NCBI GenBank assembly: GCA_023139655.1
Contig: JAGLNE010000023.1
Location: forward strand, 1-5,034
DNA length: 5,034 bases
Reading direction: 5' to 3'
Origin: Candidatus Parcubacteria bacterium
GTDB lineage: Bacteria > Patescibacteriota > Patescibacteriia > Patescibacteriales > UBA12075
Each line of letters starts with the position of its first letter. Within the stretch, counting starts at the first letter, position 1. The notes beneath the pieces are model-generated. The model ran no database searches. It saw only the letters and a list, made by a program, of their open reading frames with translations, and was not told where the DNA came from. Positions 1 through 5,034 of the stretch are shown here, one piece after another. Made by a program: the position numbers and the translations under genes.

Positions 1-509
1 TGATCATACTTGGTCCGAAGATATCCGGTCATATCAAATTCAACCAAACTGGCCATTATTTCGTTGATTATATTTTTTACTTTTTTAACTTCCGAGTTAT
101 TGCCTTGAGAGGCTTCGTTAATAGCGCGACGAACCAATTCACCGGTTAAATCACATAATCCACCCAAATAACCGTCAAAATTTATCTTAATGTTTTTAAA
201 TTTTTCAATTTTTTTACCGTTAATTACTAAGAAAAAAGTCTTGGCCTCAACATATTCTTCCACAGCCGCCCGATATGAACCTTCCTGGTTGATTCGCTGA
301 TGGCCAAACTTCTTGTCCAATTTTATTAATACTTTTTCTATTTCCTTAAGGCTTTCATCAGCTTTTTTATTGTCACCGCGGTGCAGTGAAAAAATCACTC
401 GCTTAGAGTCATGTAAAATCACGTTTGATAAACTAATTATCTGCCTTCGCTCATTATTTTTCTCATCATGCTCCTCTTTTAACTTTTGGATAAATGTTTT
501 ATTAATCAT
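1..509 (-). CDS. Translin/TRAX-family protein, C-terminus cut off by window edge
   Basis: This is a 5'-complete, 3'-truncated gene; 169 residues are readable before the left edge and no stop is seen. Family members are all-helical nucleic-acid-binding proteins that assemble into hollow octamers. Eukaryotic translin plus TRAX forms the C3PO RNase, and archaeal homologues act alone. Visible signs are LSNVILHDSKRVIFSLHRGD at residues 27-46, EEYVEAKTFF at 84-93, YLGGLCDLTGELVRRAI at 114-130 and the family-like FDMTGYLRTKYD at 158-169, all in the expected order. The EYVEA motif (E85, E88) matches the position of the TRAX catalytic glutamates, so RNase activity is possible; this is inference from memory of the family. 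A complete protein should be about 200 residues, so perhaps 20-40 are missing. The ATG at 509 is chosen because the conserved region starts soon after it. No Shine-Dalgarno precedes it; a heptamer repeat block ends four bases upstream. Family assignment is fairly secure, function is not. Confidence 0.82.
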   Translation of the reverse strand, partial: MINKTFIQKLKEEHDEKNNERRQIISLSNVILHDSKRVIFSLHRGDNKKADESLKEIEKVLIKLDKKFGHQRINQEGSYRAAVEEYVEAKTFFLVINGKKIEKFKNIKINFDGYLGGLCDLTGELVRRAINEASQGNNSEVKKVKNIINEIMASLVEFDMTGYLRTKYD

Positions 510-513
510 TGTT

Positions 514-541
514 CACGTAACACATAACACGTAACACATAA
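514..541. repeat. Four tandem heptamers, CAC(G/A)TAA
   Basis: The units read CACGTAA, CACATAA, CACGTAA, CACATAA, which is also two perfect 14-bp copies, followed by a degenerate CAACAAG. On the coding (minus) strand this becomes TTATGTG and TTACGTG alternating. The block stops four bases before the ATG of the translin-family gene and fills the place where a Shine-Dalgarno would be. Similar short heptamer tracts seem common in CPR intergenic DNA, but that is recollection and was not checked here. Confidence 0.85.
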
Positions 542-562
542 CAACAAGCATTAACTCTACGT

Positions 563-568
563 ATTATA
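563..568 (-). promoter_or_regulatory. Possible -10 box (TATAAT) for the translin-family gene
   Basis: A perfect TATAAT is read on the minus strand, 53 bases upstream of the translin start codon. It would place the transcript start near 556 and put the whole heptamer block in the 5' leader. No acceptable -35 hexamer lies 16-18 bases upstream (the site there reads GAAAAT), and the area is AT-rich, so a chance match is quite possible. Confidence 0.3.
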
Positions 569-642
569 TTGCCCTTAATTTATTTATTTTCTGATTATTT
601 TTTTATATTAAATTCCTATTTGTATTATTTGTGATTAGATTT

Positions 643-667
643 GCCCGTCCCGAGCCGGATCGAGGGA
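643..667 (-). repeat. Dispersed hairpin-like element, copy 1 (CCC...GGG version)
   Basis: On the minus strand the element reads CCCTCGA, a short loop, then GCTCGGGACGGGC. The outer TCCC can pair with GGGA and the inner GA with TC, leaving a two-base bulge. It begins 15 bases after the pilB stop codon. It is homologous to the element at 2483-2505, with the outer C:G pair replaced there by T:A and the downstream GGACRGGC shared. It is GC-rich against an AT-rich background. No T-run follows, so I do not call it an intrinsic terminator. Confidence 0.6.
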
Positions 668-681
668 TAATTTGTAGTCTG

Positions 682-2397
682 CTATTTTTCTTCTGAAACA
701 CGGAAAATTTCGTCAATCGTTGTTATTCCTTCCAGGGCTTTTATCACGCCATCTTGTACCATGGTTATCATCCCGGCACGCACTCCAGCGTTGCGCATAT
801 CGTATTCACTGGCTTTACCGGAGAGAATTAACTTTTCAAGCTCTTCGTTTAACACCATAATTTCATAAACACCAATACGTCCTTTGTAGCCAATTCCTTG
901 ACAAGCCTCGCAGCCGTTTCCTTTAAAAAAGCGTAAATTATTAAAATCAACTTTTTTTCTCTGGTCAGCTGTCAGGCTCTCAAGAATGCTTGTCGCCCTG
1001 GCCATTCTTTCCGGTTCTATTTTAGCTTCAACCTTGCATTTATCGCAAACCCGCCTAACCAGACGTTGCCCGATTATCGCGTTAAGAGCCGGGGCCAAAA
1101 GAAACGGCTTCGCACCCATAGATATAAAACGCGGCACGGTGCCGGCCGCGTCATTGGTATGAATAGTTGACAATACCAAATGGCCGGTAAGCGCTGCCTG
1201 AATGGATATCTCGGCCGTTTCCAGATCACGGATCTCGCCAACCATAACCACATCCGGGTCCTGGCGGACAATTGACCTAAGACCCTGGGAAAAAGTATAT
1301 TTTTCACTGGTCTGCGACTGATTAACGCCTTCAAGCTGGTACTCAATCGGATCTTCAATGGTTATGATCTTTGTCTCCTGATTATTTAATTTTTTTAATA
1401 TTGCGTAAAGAGTGGTGGTTTTACCACTACCGGTTGGACCGGTGGTTATTATCATGCCATTGGGCCGTTCCACTTCTTTTTTAAGCTGTTCATAGGCATG
1501 GCCCCGAATGCCCAGCTGTTCAAAGGCAAGCCCGGCTGTACTGGAGCGAAGCAAGCGCATCACTACGCTTTCACCATAATTAGTGGGCAAAAAAGAAACG
1601 CGAATATCAATCCGGTCGTCTTTCATATCAATAGACATCCGGCCGTCTTGCGGCTTATCATCAACATTTATCTTTACTCTGGCCAGACTCTTCATGCGGG
1701 AAATAATTTTTTTCCACAACTCTTTATTGATCTCAGCCGCGTCATGAAGAACGCCGTCAATCCGAAAACGTATTTTTATGCTTTTTTCCTCAGCCTCAAT
1801 ATGAATATCAGAAGAATTGGTTTTTACGGACGCGGCCATGATCATAGCCACAATATCGGTAATTTTGGCCTTGTCAATTTCCGCTTGCAGATCCTTAAAG
1901 CTGGAAAACTTTTCACTAAACATATTAAGATCAGCCTCGGTTAAATCAACGCCTCTACTTGTCTTGCGAATTTTGGGAATAGACCGATACTGCCTAAAAG
2001 CGTAAAATAAACTATTGCTTGAAATCAAATAGATCTCTACCAGGCTATGCTGTTTTTCCCTAAGGCCAGCGGCAATTGCCTTTATCTCCGGTACCTCGGG
2101 GTGGGTGGCGCCGAGACGAACATTTCTGCCGTCATAAAAAAAACATACTACATTAAGCTGCCTAGCTCTTTCTTCAGGGATCAAAACCAAAGCTTCCGGA
2201 CTGACCGGAAAACCAAATAAATTAATATATGGCACGCCCATGTCCCGCGCTTTTGTCTGGGTGCTGCGCTCTGTTTCTTTGGCTTTGATCTCTTTTTGCT
2301 TAGCCTGAAACTTGGCTTGCGCGCTTTGGTCATCACCCACCGTGTCCCCACGGGAAGCCATTATCAGATCTTCAATTGATTGTACATCATCGCCCAT
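682..2397 (-). CDS. pilB: Type IV pilus assembly ATPase PilB (GspE/PulE family)
   Basis: This cytoplasmic hexameric ATPase powers pilus extension (or pseudopilus assembly) by driving the inner-membrane platform protein PilC. At 571 residues it is normal length for PilB. Residues 1-50 are a polar, K/E/Q-rich leader. An MshEN-type N-terminal domain covers about 50-145, with the pattern GVPYINLFGFPVSPEALVLI. The ATPase core follows: N2 domain about 180-285 (SSDIHIEAEEKSIKIRFRIDG), Walker A GPTGSGKT at 320-327, Asp box TIEDPIEY at 346-353, Walker B region DPDVVMVGEIRD at 380-391, and His box TGHLVLSTIHTN at 404-415. A tetracysteine zinc site (C451, C454, C496, C499) distinguishes PilB/GspE from the retraction ATPase PilT. 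All key residues are intact. The ATG at 2397 lacks a clear Shine-Dalgarno; M13 is an alternative start but no better. No pilC, pilT or pilin genes are adjacent. GspE of a secretion system is the main alternative; the CPR context favours PilB. Confidence 0.95.
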   Translation of the reverse strand: MGDDVQSIEDLIMASRGDTVGDDQSAQAKFQAKQKEIKAKETERSTQTKARDMGVPYINLFGFPVSPEALVLIPEERARQLNVVCFFYDGRNVRLGATHPEVPEIKAIAAGLREKQHSLVEIYLISSNSLFYAFRQYRSIPKIRKTSRGVDLTEADLNMFSEKFSSFKDLQAEIDKAKITDIVAMIMAASVKTNSSDIHIEAEEKSIKIRFRIDGVLHDAAEINKELWKKIISRMKSLARVKINVDDKPQDGRMSIDMKDDRIDIRVSFLPTNYGESVVMRLLRSSTAGLAFEQLGIRGHAYEQLKKEVERPNGMIITTGPTGSGKTTTLYAILKKLNNQETKIITIEDPIEYQLEGVNQSQTSEKYTFSQGLRSIVRQDPDVVMVGEIRDLETAEISIQAALTGHLVLSTIHTNDAAGTVPRFISMGAKPFLLAPALNAIIGQRLVRRVCDKCKVEAKIEPERMARATSILESLTADQRKKVDFNNLRFFKGNGCEACQGIGYKGRIGVYEIMVLNEELEKLILSGKASEYDMRNAGVRAGMITMVQDGVIKALEGITTIDEIFRVSEEK

Positions 2398-2414
2398 ATG
2401 GTAATTTACATAAT

Positions 2415-2420
2415 ATCATA
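2415..2420 (-). promoter_or_regulatory. Possible -10 box (TATGAT) for pilB
   Basis: TATGAT (five of six consensus bases) lies 17 bases upstream of the pilB ATG on the minus strand. It would give a leader of only about 11 nt, in keeping with the absence of a Shine-Dalgarno. The -35 position reads TTATAT and is poor. A second, weaker combination, TTGCAT at 2446-2451 with GATATT at 2423-2428 and a 17-bp spacer, is equally arguable. Neither is strong in this AT-rich stretch. Confidence 0.25.
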
Positions 2421-2482
2421 AAAATATCTTCACACAGATATAAATATGCAATTTGCTAAATAAGTTTTAACGCTGATTATAC

Positions 2483-2505
2483 CCTTCGACAAGCTCAGGA
2501 CAGGC
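2483..2505 (+). repeat. Dispersed hairpin-like element, copy 2 (CCT...AGG version)
   Basis: The element reads CCTTCGACAAG then CTCAGGACAGGC. The core CCTTCGACAAGCTCAGG is a sequence I recall as a frequent intergenic repeat in several bacterial phyla, including CPR genomes; this was not checked. CCT pairs with AGG and GA with TC around a small loop. It lies 85 bases upstream of the pilB start and points opposite to copy 1 at 643-667. Aligned with one gap, 17 of 24 positions are identical, and the outer pair changes on both sides together. Confidence 0.65.
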
Positions 2506-2529
2506 GCAGAAAAAATAATATAAAGAAAA

Positions 2530-2617
2530 CAGACGACAGACGACAGACGACAGGAGCGCGAATTATAGCTATAATATATTAGCTATCTGTTGTCTATTGT
2601 CTGTTGTCTGTTGTCTG
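2530..2617. repeat. Inverted pair of heptamer tandem tracts forming a long imperfect hairpin
   Basis: The left arm (2530-2553) is three perfect CAGACGA units plus CAG. The right arm (2586-2617) is TCTGTTG, TCTATTG, TCTGTTG, TCTGTTG plus TCTG. The arms are complementary except for one position per 7-bp unit, which would be a G-U wobble in plus-strand RNA but an A-C mismatch in minus-strand RNA. The loop (2554-2585) holds the perfect 14-bp palindrome ATTATAGCTATAAT at 2562-2575 and a second TAGCTA at 2580-2585. The block lies between the membrane-protein stop (2693) and pilB. In the minus direction it is followed by a T-rich stretch (TTTTCTTT), so it might also end the membrane-protein transcript. 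Confidence 0.8.
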
Positions 2618-2692
2618 AAAACGTGAATTAAAATCGTATCAATTTTACAAAAATCAAAATTGTTTTAAATTTTCTAAAATATTAATTCCTTT

Positions 2693-3673
2693 TTACTCTT
2701 TCCCAAACACTCTGATTAATTTGCTGACTCCGCCGCGAGAAACTAACTCAACAAATAAACTGGTCCAGGATGTTATCTGAAAGGCGGATAAAAATGAACC
2801 GGTTAAAACAATAAAAACAATATAAACCACTGTAGCAACCATAACCATTGCCCAAAAATTAAATATGAACGCAAATTTAGCAAACAGCAAGGCCATGAAG
2901 AAAAACGGAATTGAAATAATCAAAAAAACCAATATCAGAGCTGCGCCGACCAAAAAATTAATAAAAAATAACAAAAACGCCATTTCCAGACTAACCAGCC
3001 AATTCTTTACAAATAGCTTCCAGCCTTGCGTGATCGCTCTTAAGAATCCAACTTCTTTTATAACCACAAAAGCAATCGCGTATTTAATTATAAATGAAAA
3101 TATTATAGATATTGGAATAAAAAGTATAAACGATACAATATATAATGAACTGCTTAAGGCAAGGTCTACTTTACCCAATGAACTGATAATCGGTAAACTA
3201 AGCACAATAAACAAAGTATATACGGCAACCCTAAAAACAATGTTAAGGCCGAATACGGGCCAAAACTTTTTTGTTCCAACGTTCAAACTCTCTTTGAAGT
3301 TATGCTTCTTGTTGGCTCGCATCCTCCCGGCGCTATGGACCAAAGCAACTTGCGAAGTAATAGCTAACCACATTAAAAATAAGCTGACCAATACTATTAG
3401 CAAAAGCACTCCCAGGGCCAAAAACAATGAGAAAGGATCCTGCCGGGAAAGTTGGGCCAAACTTTTAAATATTTGCAAACTAAAAATCCCGGTTTCCGAG
3501 AGGCGCTCAAGACCGGGGAAAAAAGCGTTGGTTTTTCCGTTAAAACCACGGAATAATAATTCAAATTCACCGGCATTGCCGAGCAAAGCGGCAAAAAGGC
3601 CGAAAAACCATAAATATTTATTGTGCCAAGCACTCTTTAGGGATTGGCCCAAGATATCACGATATAGAGTCAT
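2693..3673 (-). CDS. Multi-pass membrane protein, family not recognised
   Basis: This is a complete 326-residue protein. I do not recognise a named function. The N-terminus has a short amphipathic lead followed by NKYLWFFGLFAALLGN (18-33), a pattern I associate with uncharacterised CPR/Firmicutes-like membrane proteins. Hydrophobic spans lie at about 20-33, 81-112, 138-163, 174-205, 228-262 and 266-297, giving roughly six or seven membrane passes. Between them are short basic loops (GRMRANKKHNFKESL at 116-130, QGWKLFVKNW at 216-225). There is no long soluble domain, no visible catalytic motif and no cleavable signal. The ATG at 3673 is well supported by AAAGGAGGT seven bases upstream and by a promoter beyond it. 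It lies between ftsH and pilB on the same strand but appears to have its own promoter. A transporter-like or membrane-organising role is possible; none can be claimed. Confidence 0.88.
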   Translation of the reverse strand: MTLYRDILGQSLKSAWHNKYLWFFGLFAALLGNAGEFELLFRGFNGKTNAFFPGLERLSETGIFSLQIFKSLAQLSRQDPFSLFLALGVLLLIVLVSLFLMWLAITSQVALVHSAGRMRANKKHNFKESLNVGTKKFWPVFGLNIVFRVAVYTLFIVLSLPIISSLGKVDLALSSSLYIVSFILFIPISIIFSFIIKYAIAFVVIKEVGFLRAITQGWKLFVKNWLVSLEMAFLLFFINFLVGAALILVFLIISIPFFFMALLFAKFAFIFNFWAMVMVATVVYIVFIVLTGSFLSAFQITSWTSLFVELVSRGGVSKLIRVFGKE

Positions 3674-3679
3674 ATAATT

Positions 3680-3688
3680 ACCTCCTTT
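3680..3688 (-). promoter_or_regulatory. Strong Shine-Dalgarno for the membrane protein
   Basis: On the minus strand AAAGGAGGT is followed by a spacer of about seven bases and the ATG at 3673. This is a near-perfect anti-16S match and fixes the start. It stands out because neither pilB nor the translin-family gene has a comparable site. Confidence 0.85.
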
Positions 3689-3710
3689 AATTTTAAATTA
3701 TCTTGTGGTT

Positions 3711-3740
3711 ATTATAACATAATATCCTGTTAAGGGGCAA
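3711..3740 (-). promoter_or_regulatory. Sigma-70-type promoter for the membrane-protein gene
   Basis: The -10 box is a perfect TATAAT (3711-3716). The -35 is TTGCCC (3735-3740, four of six bases), with an 18-bp spacer. Transcription would begin near 3704, giving a leader of about 30 nt that holds the Shine-Dalgarno. The site lies downstream of the ftsH terminator, supporting independent transcription. Confidence 0.55.
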
Positions 3741-3781
3741 GAATCAAGTCTTGTCTCATACAAGATGAGCCTGAAAAGACT
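3738..3781. other. Cluster of overlapping inverted repeats
   Basis: Several short inverted repeats overlap here: CAAGA (3738-3742) with TCTTG (3749-3753); AGTCTT (3747-3752) with AAGACT (3776-3781); CTTGT (3750-3754) with ACAAG (3760-3764); and CTCAT (3755-3759) with ATGAG (3765-3769). The last two cannot form fully at once, so the sequence offers alternative hairpins. The cluster touches the -35 box of the membrane-protein promoter. It could be an operator-like or structured element, or a remnant of a dispersed repeat; no function is shown. Confidence 0.35.
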
Positions 3782-3802
3782 GAATCTACAAATTTAACCG
3801 CC

Positions 3803-3837
3803 AAAAAAGCTAAGCTTCCTATGGGAAGCTTAGCTTT
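3803..3837 (-). terminator. Intrinsic terminator of ftsH
   Basis: A perfect 14-bp stem (3806-3819 paired with 3824-3837) closes a four-base loop. On the minus strand the stem ends in a run of six Ts (3808-3803, three within the stem). It begins 25 bases after the ftsH stop codon. The plus-strand side has no T-run of that kind, so it works for the ftsH direction. Confidence 0.88.
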
Positions 3838-3862
3838 AAGCTTTAATAGTGCGCTTTTTAAT

Positions 3863-5034
3863 CTACCGCTTTCCTTCTTGTCTTTCCTTTTTACCAACCA
3901 ACTCCTCAAACCTATCCCGCTCAATAGTTTCTTTGGTTAATAATTCTTTAACGATTTTTTCCAGTATATCTTTTTTGGTTTTTATTATCGTTTTAGCCAT
4001 TTCACCAGCCTGAGAAAGAAAAGCGTTTATCTCCTCGTCAATTTGTTCGGCTACTTTTTCACTATAATCGCGCTGTTCAGTGATCTCCCGTCCGAGAAAG
4101 ATCATCTCGTCTTTGTCGCCATAAGTGCGGGGACCAAGCTTGTCTGACATGCCAAAGTCGGTAATAAGGCGCCTGGCCAGACTGGTGGCCCGCCGCAGGT
4201 CAGAAGTTGCCCCGGTGGTTACTTCGTTAAAAATTTCTTTTTCAGTTAAATGCCCGCCCAAGAGTATTGCGATCTCTTCCAGATATTCTGACTTAGAATG
4301 CATGTGCTTATCTTCGGTTGGCATTTTTAAAGTATAGCCGCCGGCTTGTCCGCGGGCAATAATGGATATTTTATGCACCGGATCGGCCTGGGGCAAAAAA
4401 TGCGCGACCAAAGCATGGCCAGCCTCATGGTAAGCGGTTGTCTTTTTTTCTTTTTTGGTAATAACCCGTGATTTTCGCTCCGGACCCATCATTACTTTTT
4501 CTATTGCCTCATAAAGCTCTTCCATATTAATTATTTTTTTGTCGCGCCTAGCCGCCAAGATCGCCCCTTCATTAAGAAGATTGGCCAGATCAGCGCCGCT
4601 AAAGCCGGGCGTGCGTTCCGCTACTTTCCGCAAACTTACTTCCTTGGCCAAAGGCTTTTTGCGGGCATGAATTTTGAGTATTGCCTCCCGGTCAGCTATG
4701 TCCGGGCTGTCCAGCACTACTTGCCGGTCAAACCGGCCCGGGCGAAGCAAGGCCGGGTCCAATACGTCCGGACGGTTAGTGGCCGCCATTACAATAATAT
4801 TGGTGGTTGGTTCAAAGCCGTCCATTTCCACCAAAATCTGGTTTAAAGTTTGCTCCCGTTCGTCATGCGATCCGCCCAGGCCCGCGCCCCGCCTCCGGCC
4901 CACGGCGTCAATCTCATCCACAAACAATATGCAAGGAGCGCTTTTTTTGGCTTTTTTAAATAAATCGCGTACTCGCGAAGCACCGACTCCGACAAACATT
5001 TCAACAAACTCTGAGCCGGAAATATGAAAAAACG
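3863..5034 (-). CDS. ftsH: ATP-dependent zinc metalloprotease FtsH, N-terminus beyond window
   Basis: FtsH is a membrane-anchored hexameric AAA+ protease that extracts and degrades damaged membrane proteins and short-lived regulators. About 389 C-terminal residues are visible of an expected 600-650; the membrane anchor and Walker A lie beyond the right edge. The reading frame stays open to 5034 ([11 protein letters not shown] before the first internal Met at 4999), so that Met is not the start. Counting from it: pore loop FVGVG at 2-6, Walker B ILFVDEID at 24-31, second region of homology around 67-92 with [20 protein letters not shown] and arginines R86 and R89, then the protease domain. The zinc site is HEAGH at 191-195 (4415-4429) with the third ligand D267 in [12 protein letters not shown]. 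All catalytic residues are present. The usual GGRxAEE stretch reads [10 protein letters not shown], a mild variation. The tail is short and charged. An intrinsic terminator follows. Confidence 0.97.
   Translation of the reverse strand, partial: FFHISGSEFVEMFVGVGASRVRDLFKKAKKSAPCILFVDEIDAVGRRRGAGLGGSHDEREQTLNQILVEMDGFEPTTNIIVMAATNRPDVLDPALLRPGRFDRQVVLDSPDIADREAILKIHARKKPLAKEVSLRKVAERTPGFSGADLANLLNEGAILAARRDKKIINMEELYEAIEKVMMGPERKSRVITKKEKKTTAYHEAGHALVAHFLPQADPVHKISIIARGQAGGYTLKMPTEDKHMHSKSEYLEEIAILLGGHLTEKEIFNEVTTGATSDLRRATSLARRLITDFGMSDKLGPRTYGDKDEMIFLGREITEQRDYSEKVAEQIDEEINAFLSQAGEMAKTIIKTKKDILEKIVKELLTKETIERDRFEELVGKKERQEGKR

Noticed and set aside
313..534. A 73-codon plus-strand open frame near the left end
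   Set aside because: It is antisense to the conserved N-terminal half of the translin-family gene and ends within the heptamer repeat.
643..667. Intrinsic terminator for pilB
   Set aside because: The possible stem is short and bulged and no T-run follows in the minus direction; homology to the copy at 2483-2505 fits a dispersed repeat better.
1498..1944. A 148-codon open frame on the plus strand inside pilB
   Set aside because: It is antisense to conserved ATPase domains, has no Shine-Dalgarno and its translation resembles no family.
2530..2617. CRISPR array
   Set aside because: The repeats are 7-bp units in direct tandem without spacers, and no cas gene is nearby.
2865..3677. A 270-codon open frame on the plus strand opposite the membrane-protein gene
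   Set aside because: The opposite strand encodes a well-formed membrane protein with promoter and Shine-Dalgarno. The plus-strand translation is rich in K, N, T and S with no domain and is best explained as a shadow of an AT-rich hydrophobic gene.
3735..3805. tRNA or other known structured RNA
   Set aside because: There is no 7-bp acceptor stem and no T-loop consensus on either strand; the inverted repeats are short and overlap one another.
3730..3924. A 64-codon minus-strand frame overlapping the ftsH end
   Set aside because: It runs out of frame through the ftsH C-terminus and straight through the intrinsic terminator, so it is not credible as a gene.
4674..5027. A plus-strand open frame opposite ftsH
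   Set aside because: It lies antisense to the highly conserved AAA+ region, and its serine/arginine-rich translation is typical of a reverse-strand shadow.

Overview
The window looks like a piece of a bacterial genome from the Candidate Phyla Radiation (Patescibacteria, probably the Parcubacteria side). This is an inference from four things: a fairly AT-rich composition, a PilB of the MshEN-GspE type, an FtsH whose protease domain has CPR-style wording, and intergenic DNA full of short dispersed and heptamer repeats. A bacterial translin/TRAX homologue is also present. The three stop codons in view are TAG, TAA and TAG, and none of the four genes needs a recoded TGA, so the standard code fits. 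No phage, transposase, CRISPR array or RNA gene was recognised.

All four genes lie on the minus strand, so transcription runs from high to low coordinates. In that order: (1) ftsH, whose 5' part (membrane anchor and Walker A) lies beyond the right edge, ends at 3863 and is followed by a perfect 14-bp-stem intrinsic terminator at 3803-3837. (2) After a structured spacer there is a clear promoter (3711-3740), a strong Shine-Dalgarno, and a 326-residue multi-pass membrane protein of unassigned family (2693-3673). (3) A 295-bp repeat-rich spacer leads to pilB, the type IV pilus extension ATPase (682-2397). (4) After a further 172 bp comes a translin/TRAX-family protein (509 down to the left edge, C-terminus missing). 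Because that last gene runs off the window, it is easy to miss among open reading frames.

The genes do not form one obvious pathway. FtsH (membrane protein quality control), the membrane protein and PilB (pilus assembly at the inner membrane) are all envelope-related. The translin homologue points to nucleic-acid binding or RNA processing. FtsH and the membrane protein appear to be separate transcription units. PilB has no convincing terminator after it and could be read through into the translin gene.

The most unusual content lies between the genes. Two copies of one hairpin-like element, differing by a compensating base-pair change, bracket pilB in opposite orientations (643-667 and 2483-2505). 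Outside each copy lies a block of 7-bp tandem repeats: 514-541, which ends four bases before the translin start codon, and 2530-2617, a large inverted pair of heptamer tracts. The spacers around pilB are thus roughly mirror images of each other. I saw no convincing evidence of a new defence or mobile system; the repeat architecture and the bacterial translin are the points worth following up.
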